64,000 bases of DNA from Campylobacter anatolicus (GCF_018145655.1 NZ_JAGSSY010000001.1:496001-560000); one strand, 5' to 3'; positions 18,292 to 29,184 are shown, counted from the stretch's first letter. The notes: generated by a model from the sequence alone, not told the origin. Program-made: numbers and translations.

Positions 18292-19437
18292 TTAAGCTTC
18301 AAAAAATCCCTTTTTTATAACCTCTCCATCACGCACCATAAATTCCCCTTTTGCCATAACACTAAGGATATTAAATTCGCTATCAAACACCGCAAAGTCT
18401 GCGTCATTACCAACTTTGATCTCACCTTTGCCATTTAAATTTAAAAACTTAGCGATATTTAAACTCATCAACGATAAAGTCTGCTCTACACTTAAAACTC
18501 CGTTTTTTACTATCTCTTTAAGCACAGTCAAATTTGACGCACACGAAGCACTACCATATCCTATGAGTTCACCTTTTTCGTTAAATTTAGGCACACTGCC
18601 ATTACCATCCGAGCTTAGAGAAACCTTACTAATATCAAGCCCATGCTCAAGCCCATGAGCAATTATCTCGTGTATAGGAGCAAATTTACTCCCGCCTGTA
18701 GTAATATCTATAAAACCACCCATTTTTACAAACTCTACCGCCTCTTCAAATAACGCTTTCGTGCGACCACAGTGAGTCGGCTCAAAGTATTGCACTAAAA
18801 ATCCATAATCCTTAACACATCTAAAAATATCATCAAATTTGACATTCAAAGCACCCATATGCATATGCAATACACCACCTTTTTTGCTTATCATACCGCC
18901 TATTCTGATATCTGAGACGAGCTTGATTAACTCATCTGCATTTACAAAGCTACCGCGATTATCAGCGATGGCTATCTTTACGCCTATAACTTTATCTATA
19001 AGCACAAGATCATTTATCACGCTACCTGTGAGCGTAATGCTAGGATAGCGGTAGTTTGCAGTATGCATATAGGTTGAGATACCCTCAAATTCCAGTGCCT
19101 TAATCTTAGCATATAAATTTTCTAAGCTTCTAGTACAGCCATCGGTTCCAAGAACACCAACAACACTCGTGATACCGTAACGCGTCAGCTCACTTAGCGT
19201 GATTTCAGGTGTACGAGAGTGGTATCCAGCCTCACCGCCACCACCTGTAACATGCACGTGATTATCAATGAGACCTGGAGTTAAAATAGCACCCCTTACA
19301 TCATATATCTCTAAACCTTGGATATTAAAATCAAGCCTTTTGCCGATAGCTAAAATCTTACCGCCTCCCACTAAAACGTCGCTATCACCGAGAAATTTTG
19401 GCGTGTAAAGCTTTGCATTTTTAAGAAGTTTCATCAT
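18292..19437 (-). CDS. iadA: Isoaspartyl dipeptidase (beta-aspartyl peptidase)
   Basis: IadA hydrolyses beta-aspartyl dipeptides left when damaged proteins or peptides are degraded. The 381-residue amidohydrolase has the metal-binding HxH in LIDNHVHVTGGGGEAGYH, the family-specific VVGVLGTDGCTRS, a second histidine pair in GVLHMHMGAL, and the catalytic aspartate in SLSSDGNGSVPKF. Length is normal. The ATG at 19437 follows AAAGGG. It is the last gene of the minus-strand run beginning at fabG and is absent from the C. jejuni version of this neighbourhood as I recall it. Confidence 0.92.
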   Translation of the reverse strand: MMKLLKNAKLYTPKFLGDSDVLVGGGKILAIGKRLDFNIQGLEIYDVRGAILTPGLIDNHVHVTGGGGEAGYHSRTPEITLSELTRYGITSVVGVLGTDGCTRSLENLYAKIKALEFEGISTYMHTANYRYPSITLTGSVINDLVLIDKVIGVKIAIADNRGSFVNADELIKLVSDIRIGGMISKKGGVLHMHMGALNVKFDDIFRCVKDYGFLVQYFEPTHCGRTKALFEEAVEFVKMGGFIDITTGGSKFAPIHEIIAHGLEHGLDISKVSLSSDGNGSVPKFNEKGELIGYGSASCASNLTVLKEIVKNGVLSVEQTLSLMSLNIAKFLNLNGKGEIKVGNDADFAVFDSEFNILSVMAKGEFMVRDGEVIKKGFFEA

Positions 19438-19496
19438 TTTAACCCTTTTTGATAAATTAATTTTTACAATTATACCAAATTTAAGGATATTAAAAT

Positions 19497-19712
19497 CTAT
19501 TTGCTAAGCTGAATGCTATCTTGAGTCGATATTAAAATTTTAAAAATGTCTGCTATTTTACCGCGTTCATCGCTATTTAGATCAAATTTTACTATGTTTA
19601 TAAGTGTCTTTATAACAGCTTCATTTTGTAGTCTCTCATCGCCGAATTTCTTAGCATTTTCAGCAATCTTTATCACTCGTAAATCCCTTGTTGTAAAGCT
19701 CTCATAACCCAT
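19497..19712 (-). CDS. Conserved-looking small hypothetical protein
   Basis: A 71-residue, probably helical cytoplasmic protein (MGYESFTTRDLRVIKIAENA, then TLINIVKFDLNSDERGKIAD). No family is recognised. It is believed because an AAAGG ribosome site precedes its ATG and it fits snugly two bases after pgeF and 60 bases before iadA. Confidence 0.6.
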   Translation of the reverse strand: MGYESFTTRDLRVIKIAENAKKFGDERLQNEAVIKTLINIVKFDLNSDERGKIADIFKILISTQDSIQLSK

Positions 19713-19714
19713 TT

Positions 19715-20470
19715 TTATCCTTTTAAATAGACAAATCCAGCAAATCTACCAGTAACGCCGTCACGTCTATATGAAAAGTAACGTTCATCGCAATGCGTGC
19801 AAGTCGCATCAATGTTTATATGCGTTACACCAAGTTTAGTAAGTTCATCTAAAATAGCATCATTTAGACTAAAATTTTTGCCGTTTTTATAGCGATTAAA
19901 CTCACCCAGATCGAGATCTCCTATCTCATAACAGTTAGATTTTATATTTGCACCGATAAAAGCCTTAATATCTTTGCTTTTGCACTTAAATTCACTAGAC
20001 ATTAAATTTATAGCATTCGTGCAAATTTTATTTAACACACCAGCTCGTCCAGCGTGTATCGCTGCGACAACTTGACTTCTTTCATCGATAAGAAGTATCG
20101 GCGAACAATCCGCTACCATCACGCAAAGTGCGATATTTTTTAGATTTGTTATTATGGCATCGCAAGGCGGCAACTCATCATCAAAATTTCTTAAAATTTC
20201 AACTTTATTTGAGTGAATTTGTTGCATAAATTTAAGTATTGGTTGGGATTTTGGACTATTTTTTACTACATCTCGCTCAGATAAAATTTTTAAACTTAAA
20301 GCTAAAATTTCACGATTCTTAGTGACATTTTGACTATCATCACCAACGTGATAACCTAAATTTAAACTCTCATAAGCTCCGGTACTAACTCCGCCAAAAC
20401 GTGAGCTAAACCCTGCCACAGCAATATCTGAGCTTAATACAAACTTGATATCAGCTCCACCTGCTCCCAA
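19715..20470 (-). CDS. pgeF: Peptidoglycan editing factor PgeF (YfiH/LACC1 family)
   Basis: PgeF prevents incorporation of L-Ser in place of L-Ala in peptidoglycan stems; relatives also act on purine nucleosides. The 251-residue protein shows FSSRFGGVSTGAYESLNLG, VMVADCSPILLID with the metal cysteine, AAIHAGRAGVLNKI with the metal histidine, and the final CDERYFSYRRDGVTGR. Translation starts at TTG 20470 with AAGGAG five bases before it. That start lies 37 bases inside the end of the riboflavin synthase gene. There is no other usable start in frame before the conserved region. Confidence 0.9.
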   Translation of the reverse strand: MGAGGADIKFVLSSDIAVAGFSSRFGGVSTGAYESLNLGYHVGDDSQNVTKNREILALSLKILSERDVVKNSPKSQPILKFMQQIHSNKVEILRNFDDELPPCDAIITNLKNIALCVMVADCSPILLIDERSQVVAAIHAGRAGVLNKICTNAINLMSSEFKCKSKDIKAFIGANIKSNCYEIGDLDLGEFNRYKNGKNFSLNDAILDELTKLGVTHINIDATCTHCDERYFSYRRDGVTGRFAGFVYLKG

Positions 20471-21042
20471 GTGAGCTCCTTTTTAAACCCAAGCTGATGA
20501 GCTACGTATCGTGCAAGCAAATCTGTTTCTATATTTACCCTGCGACCAATTTTAAACTCATTAAATAAGCTTTCATTAAATGTAATAGGAATTATGGTTA
20601 ATCTTATAGTGTCTTTTAATACTTCATTTATCGTAAGACTAACACCGTCAACGCAAATACTACCCTTGTTTGCAAGTAATGGCATAATCTTATGTGGAAT
20701 TTTTATATAAATATCAACGCCATTTTCTATCTTGACAATCTTGCTGATCTCACCAATCGCATCAATATGTCCTTGCACCAAATGTCCATCTATGCGATCG
20801 CCTAGTCTCATCGCTGGCTCAATATGAACGCGTCCTTTCAAATTTTCAACTGCTAAATGCGATCTGGTCTCTGCACTTAACTCGACGCTAAAACCATCAT
20901 TTGATATTTTTATGACGCTTAGACAAGCACCATTTATAGCGATGCTGTCTCCTAAATTTGGTCTATGTGTAGCCTTAAGAGTTAAGATATTATTTTCGTA
21001 GCTTTTAACTTCCGCGATCTCACGTATAAGCCCGTTAAACAT
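20434..21042 (-). CDS. ribE: Riboflavin synthase, alpha chain
   Basis: This enzyme dismutates two molecules of 6,7-dimethyl-8-ribityllumazine to give riboflavin. The 202-residue protein shows the expected internal duplication of two lumazine-binding barrels: MFNGLIREIAEV with GDSIAINGACLSV in the first, and GHIDAIGEI with KGSICVDGVSLTINEV in the second. It lies between accA and pgeF with short spacing. Confidence 0.94.
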   Translation of the reverse strand: MFNGLIREIAEVKSYENNILTLKATHRPNLGDSIAINGACLSVIKISNDGFSVELSAETRSHLAVENLKGRVHIEPAMRLGDRIDGHLVQGHIDAIGEISKIVKIENGVDIYIKIPHKIMPLLANKGSICVDGVSLTINEVLKDTIRLTIIPITFNESLFNEFKIGRRVNIETDLLARYVAHQLGFKKELTWEQVELISSLY

Positions 21043-21053
21043 CTTGTATAAAT

Positions 21054-21989
21054 TTACTCTTCATATGCACCGATGGACAAAATTTTATCCATTCTTTTTG
21101 ATATGAGTTCATCTACATTTAGCTCTTCAAGCTCATTTAACTGTGTTACAAAATAATCAGCAAGTGCCTTAGCAGCACTATTTTTATCACGATGAGCACC
21201 ATTTATTGGCTCAGATATGACAGCGTCTATTAAATTTAAGTTTTTCAGATCATCGGCTGTTATCTTCATAGCCTTTGTGGCCTGTTCTTGTTTAGCTGGA
21301 TCATTCCAAAGTATCGCTGCACAGCCCTCTGGCGAGATAACTGAAAATACAGAGTTTTTCATCATGGCAAGTCTATCTGCCACACCTATAGCTAAAGCTC
21401 CACCACTTCCGCCCTCGCCTATAACGACTGCGATAGTTGGGGTTTTTAAATTTGCAAACTCATAAAGGTTACGAGCTATCGCTTCGCTCTGCCCACGTTC
21501 CTCTGCTGCAACACCTGGATAAGCACCCGGAGTATCAATGAGAAATAGTATAGGTAAGTTAAATTTCTCAGCCATTTTTGCCAAACGAAGTGCTTTACGG
21601 TAGCCTTCAGGATGAGGCATACCAAAGTTGCGTCTAAGTTTATTTTTAGTTCCTCTGCCCTTTTGTTCTCCGATCACCATCACCTTTTTACCGCCAATGT
21701 AACCGATATAACATACAATGGCAGGATCATCACGAAATGCCCTATCGCCGTGAAGCTCGTAACCATCGATAAGCAAAAGCTTTATATAATCTATTGCATA
21801 GGGTCTATCAGGATGACGAGCAAGTTGTAAACGTTGGTACTCATTTAAATTTTTATAGACTTTTGCAGTCTCTTTTTCTAAATTTTTACTTAAAATTTCA
21901 ACTGCGTGTTCATCGCCCTTTATTTTAGCATTTGCTATATCATCATCTATTTGCTTTATACTCTTTTCAAAGTCTAAATAACTTGACAT
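21054..21989 (-). CDS. accA: Acetyl-CoA carboxylase carboxyltransferase subunit alpha
   Basis: AccA with AccD moves the carboxyl group from biotin to acetyl-CoA, making malonyl-CoA for fatty acid synthesis. The 311-residue protein has the N-terminal coiled region ending [55 protein letters not shown] and [18 protein letters not shown]. It follows fabF by two bases, so it is expressed with fabF and acpP. Confidence 0.96.
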   Translation of the reverse strand: MSSYLDFEKSIKQIDDDIANAKIKGDEHAVEILSKNLEKETAKVYKNLNEYQRLQLARHPDRPYAIDYIKLLLIDGYELHGDRAFRDDPAIVCYIGYIGGKKVMVIGEQKGRGTKNKLRRNFGMPHPEGYRKALRLAKMAEKFNLPILFLIDTPGAYPGVAAEERGQSEAIARNLYEFANLKTPTIAVVIGEGGSGGALAIGVADRLAMMKNSVFSVISPEGCAAILWNDPAKQEQATKAMKITADDLKNLNLIDAVISEPINGAHRDKNSAAKALADYFVTQLNELEELNVDELISKRMDKILSIGAYEE

Positions 21990-21991
21990 AT

Positions 21992-23203
21992 TTAGCCCAG
22001 CTTTTTAAATATGATAGAGCCATTTGTGCCACCGAAGCCAAATGTGTTACTCATCACAACTTTAAGATCTGCACGTCTAGCAATATTTGGCACATAATCT
22101 AAATCGCATTCACTGTCTGGCGTGGTTTGATTTATTGTTGGCGGTATTATGCCATCACGCATAGCCATTATAGCAATAACTGCCTCTATCGCACCAGCTG
22201 CACCCAAACAGTGTCCAGTTTGCCCCTTTGTGGAGCTAATAGGTGGAACATTTGCACCAAAAAGCTCTTTAAGTGCTGCAGTTTCATTTTTATCGTTGAT
22301 AGGCGTTGAAGTGCCGTGTGCATTGACATAATCAATCTTTATGCCACCAGCCATATTATATGCTTGTCTCATCGCACTCAATGGTCCTTCAAGCGTCGGA
22401 GATGTGATATGATAAGCATCTCCACTTTCACCAAAACCTATAAGCTCAGCATAAATTTTTGCTCCTCTTGCCTTTGCAACCTCATACTCTTCAAGCACCA
22501 AGGCACCAGCACCCTCACCCATAACAAAGCCATCCCGCTCAGCATCAAATGGACGAGAAGCCTTTTGCGGTTCATCATTTCTTGTTGAAAGTGCTTTCAT
22601 AGCAGCAAATCCGCCCATTCCGACACCACACACAGTTGATTCAGCACCGACAACTAGCATACGATCAGCTTGTCCTATCATTATACACTTTGCCGCCTGA
22701 CTGACTGCATGAGTTCCAGCAGTGCAAGCCGTTACGCTTGATAGGTTTGGACCTTTTAATCCATGATTTATTGAGACAATGCCACCTAACATATTTACAA
22801 GTGCCGATGGAATGAAAAATGGAGAAATTTTTCTTACACCCTTTTCAAAAAGTGTGATAGAATTTTTCTCTATATTTGGTAATCCACCAATACCTGACGC
22901 AGAACTAACGCCAAATCTCGTTGGATCAAACTCACTAAAATTTGCATCTATCATCGCCTCTTTTGAGGCTTTGATGCCAAGCTGTATGAAACGATCTACC
23001 TTTTTAACCTCTTTGCCATCTATAACACTAAGTGGGTCAAAGTTAGTAATCTCAGCCGCAATCTGAACCGGAAAATCACTCACATCAAAAGAAGTTATAC
23101 GCTTTACTCCGGTTTTACCTTCGCAAATAGCCTTAAAAGAGCTCTCTTTATCAAGCCCAAGTGCATTAATCATCCCAATGCCAGTTACTACGACTCGTTT
23201 CAA
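21992..23203 (-). CDS. fabF: 3-oxoacyl-[acyl-carrier-protein] synthase II (FabF)
   Basis: FabF condenses malonyl-ACP with growing acyl-ACP. The 403-residue protein has the Cys-His-His catalytic triad: the nucleophile in [13 protein letters not shown], one histidine in [13 protein letters not shown] and the other in [15 protein letters not shown]. It begins at TTG 23203, preceded by AAGGAG at five bases; the nearby ATG is out of frame. Confidence 0.96.
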   Translation of the reverse strand: MKRVVVTGIGMINALGLDKESSFKAICEGKTGVKRITSFDVSDFPVQIAAEITNFDPLSVIDGKEVKKVDRFIQLGIKASKEAMIDANFSEFDPTRFGVSSASGIGGLPNIEKNSITLFEKGVRKISPFFIPSALVNMLGGIVSINHGLKGPNLSSVTACTAGTHAVSQAAKCIMIGQADRMLVVGAESTVCGVGMGGFAAMKALSTRNDEPQKASRPFDAERDGFVMGEGAGALVLEEYEVAKARGAKIYAELIGFGESGDAYHITSPTLEGPLSAMRQAYNMAGGIKIDYVNAHGTSTPINDKNETAALKELFGANVPPISSTKGQTGHCLGAAGAIEAVIAIMAMRDGIIPPTINQTTPDSECDLDYVPNIARRADLKVVMSNTFGFGGTNGSIIFKKLG

Positions 23204-23239
23204 TACATCTCCTTAAATCAACAAAGTATCAAAATTTAA

Positions 23240-23473
23240 TTATTTACCAAGTTTTTCTATGTAATTTACAACGTCAGAAATACTTATAAGCTTCTCAGCG
23301 TCAGTGTCTGGTATCTCTACTTCAAACTTCTCTTCTAAAGCCATAACTAGCTCAACAACATCAAGACTATCAGCACCTAAATCCTCAATAATTTTAGACT
23401 CTAGCTTTACAGCCTCAGGATCTACGCTTAGTTGTTCTACAACAACATCTCTTACATCATCAAATACTGCCAT
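23240..23473 (-). CDS. acpP: Acyl carrier protein
   Basis: AcpP carries the acyl chain on a phosphopantetheine arm. The 77-residue acidic protein has the modified serine in [17 protein letters not shown]. It is encoded between fabG and fabF as in most bacteria, 104 bases after fabG, which leaves room for its own promoter and allows high expression. Confidence 0.97.
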   Translation of the reverse strand: MAVFDDVRDVVVEQLSVDPEAVKLESKIIEDLGADSLDVVELVMALEEKFEVEIPDTDAEKLISISDVVNYIEKLGK

Positions 23474-23577
23474 CTTATTTCTCCTATAATTAAAAATTCG
23501 CTTGATTTTAGTATATTTTAGCTTAAACTTTCTTGCAATGTATTAAAATTTTTAAATAGACACCTAAAAATTTAAAT

Positions 23578-24321
23578 TTACATATACAATCCGCCATTAA
23601 TCTTAAGTACGTCACCTGTTATATAGCTTGCGTGATCACTTAGCAAAAATGCTACGGCATTTGCGACCTCTTCGCCGGTTCCCATACGTTTTAATGGGAT
23701 ACTATCAGCATAATTTTTCTTTAGCTCTTCTGGTAAATCTTTATTCATATCAGTCTCGATAAAGCCGGGTGTAACGCAGTTAAAGCGGATATTGCGACTA
23801 GCACCTTCACGAGCCAATGACTTTGTCATAGCTATCATTCCGCCCTTACTTGCAGAGTAATTGACCTGTCCCACATTACCCATTTCACCAATGATGGAGG
23901 AGACATTTACAACTGCACCAAAACGCTTTTTACTCATCACTTTTAATGCTTCGCGTGAGCCAATAAAAGCCGAAGTTAAATTTGCATCAAGAATGCCCGT
24001 AAAATCTTCTGTTTTCATACGGAGTGCGAGTTTATCATTGATAACTCCTGCATTATTTACGAGATAGCTAAGCTCTCCGTCGCTATCAACTATCAAATTT
24101 ATAGCTTTTATAAACTCATCCTCATCTGTTGCATCAAATTTTACTACAGCAGCAACACCACCAGCCGCTACTATCTGTGCTTGAAGTGCGTCTGCTATTT
24201 CAGGTTTTGAGCGATAGTTGATCCAAACCTTTAGACCCATAGACGCTAAAACTCTCGCTGTATCGGCACCGATACCTTTGCTAGCACCAGTTATAAGCAC
24301 GTTTTTGCCACTAAATTTCAT
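23578..24321 (-). CDS. fabG: 3-oxoacyl-[acyl-carrier-protein] reductase FabG
   Basis: FabG reduces 3-oxoacyl-ACP with NADPH. The 247-residue short-chain dehydrogenase has the nucleotide loop TGASKGIGADTAR, VNNAGVINDKLALRM, the catalytic Ser-Tyr-Lys set in NVSSIIGEMGNVGQVNYSAS and SKGG, and SYITGDVLKINGG at the end. It heads the fatty acid and riboflavin gene run. The 198 bases between it and gpmI hold no gene that I can see. Confidence 0.95.
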   Translation of the reverse strand: MKFSGKNVLITGASKGIGADTARVLASMGLKVWINYRSKPEIADALQAQIVAAGGVAAVVKFDATDEDEFIKAINLIVDSDGELSYLVNNAGVINDKLALRMKTEDFTGILDANLTSAFIGSREALKVMSKKRFGAVVNVSSIIGEMGNVGQVNYSASKGGMIAMTKSLAREGASRNIRFNCVTPGFIETDMNKDLPEELKKNYADSIPLKRMGTGEEVANAVAFLLSDHASYITGDVLKINGGLYM

Positions 24322-24519
24322 ATTTTATTCTCCTTAATTCCCAGCTCGGCTGGATTTGTTATGATTTTCTACTAACCACTATGGTGATTTAATAATATAA
24401 ACTCACTTGCGGTCAGTAAAAAACCATATACAATCTATCTTAAATATTTTTACTATAAAAACCAAAGACAAACTAAAATCAACCGCAGTATGCAATAATT
24501 AGGTAAAAAGAGAAATTTT

Positions 24520-25986
24520 TCAAAACAACGGCTCGTTCATTTCTACCGGAATTTCTAATCCCATTATCTTAAGTACACTTGCCGCTACATTACTCAATCC
24601 CATCCCACTCTTTAACTCATTCACGCCATCTGCTAGAACAAAACAAAATACATCAAAATTCGTATGATTTGTCAGAATTGCTCCGCTCTCATCACACATA
24701 GCCTCGCAGTTACCATGATCGCTTATCTGCACGTATGCATAGCCATTTTCTTGAGCTTTTTTGATGATTTGCCCCAAAGCCATATCAACTGCCTCCACCG
24801 CACTAACTGCTGCATTAAAGTTACCAGTATGGCCGACCATATCGCCATTTGCAAAATTTACAACAATAAAATCTTGACCATCGTCAATTCCTTTTAGCAC
24901 CGCTTCGCACACTGCCACTGCACTCATCTGCGGACACTCATCATATGTCTGCACTTTTGGACTAGGCACTAGCACACGAGTTTCGTTAGTTACTAGCTCC
25001 TCCATACCGCCATTGAAAAAAAATGTAACATGGGCGTATTTCTCAGTCTCTGCTGTATGAAGCTGTCTTAATCCAGCATCTGCTATAACTTCGCTAAGTG
25101 TATTTTTAAGGCTCTGCTTTGCTACTAAAACAGGATGGCTAAAACTAGCATCATACTCAGTCATTGTGATGATATTTTTATAAATTTTGTCTCGCTTAAA
25201 ACCATCAAATTTAGTCTCACCAAAGGCAGCGACTAGCTCACGCATACGGTCATTTCTAAAATTTATAAATATCACTCCATCATCAACACTAATACCGCTA
25301 AATTTATTAAAACTTGCAGGGATAATAAACTCATCCACTACACCGTTTGCATAGCTTTTATCGATATACTCGCTTGGACTTAGCTCACTTGGATTTACTC
25401 CATCACTTAGCGTCTCATAAGCCTTTAAAACACGCTCCCACCGCTTATCTCTATCCATAGCATAAAAGCGTCCACATATTGTAGCAATACTAAATTTACT
25501 CTCTAAATTTCTAATAAATTTTGCCGCCGATGCAGGAGCGACATCACGCCCATCAGTGATAACGTGAGCAAAAACTTCACATTCATTTTGCTGTGCAAGC
25601 TCACACATAGCGTCAAAATGGCTATCTAACGAATGCACCCCACCATCACTATAAAGCCCTATAACGTGGATATTTTTGCATTTTTTAAATAAATTTAAAA
25701 GCTTCTCATCTTTAGCAAAGCTACCATTTTCAAAACCGAGTGAAATTTTAACTAAATTTTGATACAAAACCCGCCCAGAACCTATCGTCATATGCCCTAC
25801 TTCTGAGTTACCCATCTGCCCATCAGGAAGCCCCACAGCGAGTCCAGATGTGCTTATGAGCGTATTTGAACTATTTTTAAAAAGCCACTCAAAGCTCGGT
25901 TTTTTCGCCATTGAAAAGGCGTTAAATTTATCACTTGGATTATAACCGATACCGTCAGTGATGACTAAAATAGTCTTTTGTGCCAT
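24520..25986 (-). CDS. gpmI: 2,3-bisphosphoglycerate-independent phosphoglycerate mutase
   Basis: GpmI interconverts 3- and 2-phosphoglycerate using two metal ions. The 488-residue protein shows the phosphorylated serine in GQMGNSEVGHMTIGSGR, ITDGRDVAPASAAK, GRFYAMDRDKRWER, NFANGDMVGHTGN and SDHGNCE, the alkaline phosphatase-type metal sites. It is transcribed divergently from mraY across 80 bases. Confidence 0.96.
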   Translation of the reverse strand: MAQKTILVITDGIGYNPSDKFNAFSMAKKPSFEWLFKNSSNTLISTSGLAVGLPDGQMGNSEVGHMTIGSGRVLYQNLVKISLGFENGSFAKDEKLLNLFKKCKNIHVIGLYSDGGVHSLDSHFDAMCELAQQNECEVFAHVITDGRDVAPASAAKFIRNLESKFSIATICGRFYAMDRDKRWERVLKAYETLSDGVNPSELSPSEYIDKSYANGVVDEFIIPASFNKFSGISVDDGVIFINFRNDRMRELVAAFGETKFDGFKRDKIYKNIITMTEYDASFSHPVLVAKQSLKNTLSEVIADAGLRQLHTAETEKYAHVTFFFNGGMEELVTNETRVLVPSPKVQTYDECPQMSAVAVCEAVLKGIDDGQDFIVVNFANGDMVGHTGNFNAAVSAVEAVDMALGQIIKKAQENGYAYVQISDHGNCEAMCDESGAILTNHTNFDVFCFVLADGVNELKSGMGLSNVAASVLKIMGLEIPVEMNEPLF

Positions 25987-26023
25987 CTAAAATTTCTCCG
26001 AATTTTATATTTTTTTTAACGAC

Positions 26024-26029
26024 ATTATA
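26024..26029 (-). promoter_or_regulatory. -10 element for gpmI
   Basis: On the minus strand a perfect TATAAT follows ATTTTAG, 38 bases before the gpmI start codon, in the gpmI/mraY divergent gap. Overlapping it on the plus strand is TTATACT, a weaker candidate for mraY. Confidence 0.5.
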
Positions 26030-26066
26030 CTAAAATAACCATTTTTTACAATAAAAAGGCAAAATT

Positions 26067-27131
26067 TTGTTTTACTATCTTTATGAACTTACAAATTTAA
26101 ATTTCTTTCAATACCTCACTGTTCGTGCTGGACTATCATTTTTTATCGCATTTGTGTTAACAACCTATCTTATGCCAAAATTTATTCAATGGGCTAGAAC
26201 AAAAAATGCAAGTCAACCCATCTATGAACTAGCACCACAAAGCCATCAAAAAAAAGGTAAAACTCCCACAATGGGTGGCTTGGTCTTTATCTTTACTGCC
26301 GTTGTAGCTACCTTGCTTTGTGCTAAACTTGATAATATCTATGTCATCGTATCACTCATCACACTCATTGGCTTTTGTGCGATTGGATTTGATGATGATT
26401 TTGGTAAAATTTTAGGAGCTCAAAACCATGCCGGTATGAAACCACGCACCAAAATGCTTTGTCTTAGCATTCTTGCTCTTATAGTATCTTTATTGCTATT
26501 TTTTTATAGTGAGCTTGGCAATGAGCTTTATCTGCCATTCCTTAAAACGCCAATTTTAAATTTAGGTATTTTTGCTGTGTTTTTTTGGGCATTAGTCATA
26601 GTCGCTGCCTCAAATGCGGTCAATCTTACAGACGGACTAGATGGACTTGCAACTGTACCTAGTATGTTCTCACTCCTTACACTAGGTGTTTTTGCATATC
26701 TTAGCGGACACGCCGTTTTTAGCTCGTATTTATTTTTACCAAAGGTTATAAATCTAGGTGAGACCATCATCATCTGCTCCGCTTTAATTGGCTCACTTAT
26801 GGGATTTTTATGGTTTAACTGCTACCCAGCCGAGGTCTTTATGGGTGATAGCGGGAGTTTAAGTATAGGCTCATTCATAGGACTTATGGGTATTATGACA
26901 AAAAATGAATTTTTACTTATTCTTATCGGTTTTGTCTTTGTTGTTGAGACACTTAGCGTGATCTTGCAAGTTGGAAGCTTTAAAATTTTTAAAAAGCGGA
27001 TATTTCTAATGGCACCTATTCATCATCATTTTGAGATAAAGGGTTGGGTAGAAAATAAAATCATAGTGAGATTTTGGGTGGTTGCACTTTTGTCAAATTT
27101 AATCGCACTCGTTGCAATAAAACTACGCTAA
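26067..27131 (+). CDS. mraY: Phospho-N-acetylmuramoyl-pentapeptide transferase
   Basis: MraY moves phospho-MurNAc-pentapeptide from UDP to undecaprenyl phosphate, forming lipid I at the inner membrane. The 354-residue protein has about ten membrane segments and the signatures [13 protein letters not shown], the aspartates in [26 protein letters not shown] and MAPIHHHFE. It starts at TTG 26067 after AAAAGG; no ATG or GTG is available before the conserved N-terminus. murD follows. Confidence 0.94.
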   Translation: MFYYLYELTNLNFFQYLTVRAGLSFFIAFVLTTYLMPKFIQWARTKNASQPIYELAPQSHQKKGKTPTMGGLVFIFTAVVATLLCAKLDNIYVIVSLITLIGFCAIGFDDDFGKILGAQNHAGMKPRTKMLCLSILALIVSLLLFFYSELGNELYLPFLKTPILNLGIFAVFFWALVIVAASNAVNLTDGLDGLATVPSMFSLLTLGVFAYLSGHAVFSSYLFLPKVINLGETIIICSALIGSLMGFLWFNCYPAEVFMGDSGSLSIGSFIGLMGIMTKNEFLLILIGFVFVVETLSVILQVGSFKIFKKRIFLMAPIHHHFEIKGWVENKIIVRFWVVALLSNLIALVAIKLR

Positions 27132-27278
27132 AATCACGATGAGAGAAGAAACAGGGTTAAAATTTTAACTTAGCAAAAAAGATACGAAGTAATTATTAAG
27201 CAGAGAAACTAGACAAGAAATATTACAAAGCTAAAGAGATTGTTCGGATATTAATATAGAAGGTAATAAAATAAGAAA

Positions 27279-28469
27279 ATGAAAAGAAGTCTATTTGGCT
27301 ACGGCACGACAACAAAGGCGATCGCTAAAAGTGGTGGTTGGCAAATTTTTGATGATAAATTTAGCAAAAGCTCAACTGATGAGTTTGGTAATATACTTTT
27401 GCCAGTTAGCGAATTTGATCCTAAAAAAAGCTATCTAGAAGTAACGAGTCCTGGCATATCTCCTAACCACGAGCTTATCAAAAAGGCTAGAAATTTGATA
27501 AGTGAATATGACTTCTTCGCTCCACTTCCATTTAATATCTGGATAAGTGGCACAAATGGTAAAACCACTACTACAAAGATGATGCAACATATTTTAGCTC
27601 GTCTTGGAGCGGTAATGGGCGGTAATGTCGGCACTCCACTTGGCGAACTTAACAAAGAGGCTAAAATTTGGATACTAGAAACCAGCTCATTTACCATGCA
27701 CTACACAAATGTTGCCATACCTGATATATACTTGCTTTTGCCTATTACGCCAGATCATCTTAGTTGGCACGGGAGCTTTGTAGAGTATGAGAAAACAAAG
27801 CTAAAACCGCTTAAATTTATGCGTGAAAACTCAGTTGTAATTTTGCCTAAAATTTACGCCAACACACCGACATTTGCAAAGATTATCACATATGAAAATG
27901 AAGTTGATTTAGCTAAATTTTGTGGAGTAAATTTAAGCGATATTACCTTTAAGACTCCATTTTTAATGGATGCACTTCTGGCTTTGGCAGTGGAGAAAAT
28001 TTTAATTGATAAGTGTAGTGTAGAGCTACTAAATAAATTTATAATTGAGGGTAATAAGCTAGAAGAGCTACGCGACAAATGGGGCAGATTATGGGTCAAT
28101 GATACAAAAGCGACAAACATAGACGCAACGATACAAGCACTAAAACGCTACGACAAAAAACGCATACACTTAATACTTGGTGGCGATGATAAAGGCGTGG
28201 ATATGAGCCCAGTTTTCAAGGCTTTGTGTGGGTTAAATGTAAAAATTTATACGATCGGAACAAATAGCAAGAAACTTATGAGCTTGGCACAAAGCTATGG
28301 CGTAAGTGCTGTGCGTTGCGAAATACTGCAAAATGCAGTAAAAGTGATAAATGATAGCCTAAAAATCGGTGAAGTAGCACTACTTAGTCCAGCGGCGGCA
28401 AGCCTAGATCAGTTTAAAAGCTATGCTGAACGTGGCGAGAAATTTAAAAATTTTATAAATGATCTTTAA
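27279..28469 (+). CDS. murD: UDP-N-acetylmuramoylalanine-D-glutamate ligase
   Basis: MurD adds D-glutamate to UDP-MurNAc-L-Ala. The 396-residue protein is short for MurD because the N-terminal domain is trimmed, as in relatives. It has the ATP loop ISGTNGKTTTTKMM, ITPDHLSWHGSF, NDTKATNIDATIQAL, LGGDDKGVDM and LLSPAAASLDQFKSYAERG. The 147-base gap after mraY contains no gene and may carry a secondary promoter. Confidence 0.95.
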   Translation: MKRSLFGYGTTTKAIAKSGGWQIFDDKFSKSSTDEFGNILLPVSEFDPKKSYLEVTSPGISPNHELIKKARNLISEYDFFAPLPFNIWISGTNGKTTTTKMMQHILARLGAVMGGNVGTPLGELNKEAKIWILETSSFTMHYTNVAIPDIYLLLPITPDHLSWHGSFVEYEKTKLKPLKFMRENSVVILPKIYANTPTFAKIITYENEVDLAKFCGVNLSDITFKTPFLMDALLALAVEKILIDKCSVELLNKFIIEGNKLEELRDKWGRLWVNDTKATNIDATIQALKRYDKKRIHLILGGDDKGVDMSPVFKALCGLNVKIYTIGTNSKKLMSLAQSYGVSAVRCEILQNAVKVINDSLKIGEVALLSPAAASLDQFKSYAERGEKFKNFINDL

Positions 28470-28498
28470 TTTTAAACTAAAATTAATATAATTAAAAG

Positions 28499-28504
28499 TA
28501 TAAT
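28499..28504 (+). promoter_or_regulatory. -10 element for tRNA-Phe
   Basis: TATAAT preceded by AAAAG lies 25 bases before the first base of the tRNA gene, the right distance for a stable RNA promoter in this group. Confidence 0.55.
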
Positions 28505-28529
28505 CACATTTCATTTTTAACTATTGTGT

Positions 28530-28605
28530 GGTTGGATAGCTCAGTCGGTAGAGCAGCAGACTGAAAATCTGCGTGTCGGCAGTTCGATTCTGCCTCTAAC
28601 CACCA
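28530..28605 (+). tRNA. tRNA-Phe (anticodon GAA)
   Basis: A complete 76-base cloverleaf with encoded CCA. The acceptor stem is GGTTGGA pairing with TCTAACC, the D arm contains AGCTCAGTCGGTAGAGC, the anticodon loop reads CTGAAAA with GAA, and the T arm contains GTTCGATTC. It decodes UUC and UUU. It stands alone after murD. Confidence 0.97.
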
Positions 28606-28930
28606 TTCACTAGTTTTTACCCTTTATTAACCATTATCAACCGAAATAAAACCTCGACTAAAAGCCCTTAAATATGAGTTTTTAAAGCAGTTTTGTCTTT
28701 TTAACTTTGTAAACCTTTATTCACTTATCAAAGCTCTTAAGTTATTTTATGTGTATTTTTGTAAAGTTTTAGTTTAGTATAGACAAAAATCAAAAATATA
28801 TATCACTACGTTTGAGGGATAATGGCATTAAAAGGGCAAAATGGCTAACGCGTAAGGAGCGACACATCACAAGTGAGCTAATCAACTATTAAAGGTGCTA
28901 ATTAAAGGATACTTGCTTTATTTTTAAAAA

Positions 28931-28945
28931 GTGATATTTTATCAC
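28931..28945. repeat. Palindrome GTGATATTTTATCAC
   Basis: Six-base perfect arms with a three-base centre in otherwise gene-free DNA. The size and form are those of an operator half-site pair, but no gene start lies nearby. Confidence 0.3.
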
Positions 28946-29184
28946 ACACAACGTTAAAGTGCCTTATATCCTTTTTTTGAATAGAATATTTCACATCTTT
29001 AAGCTAATGTATAAACAATAGCAGAAGATGGTAACACTACTAACTAAAGACAAACGGGTGCACTACCTGGCGATGAGTTTATAGCCCAATATATACATCA
29101 GAAAATATAATAAAATAGTGCATTATGATAAGAAGGTATTAGTGTTTAAAATAATAGTGAAATTATATGATTTCCTTAGTCGCC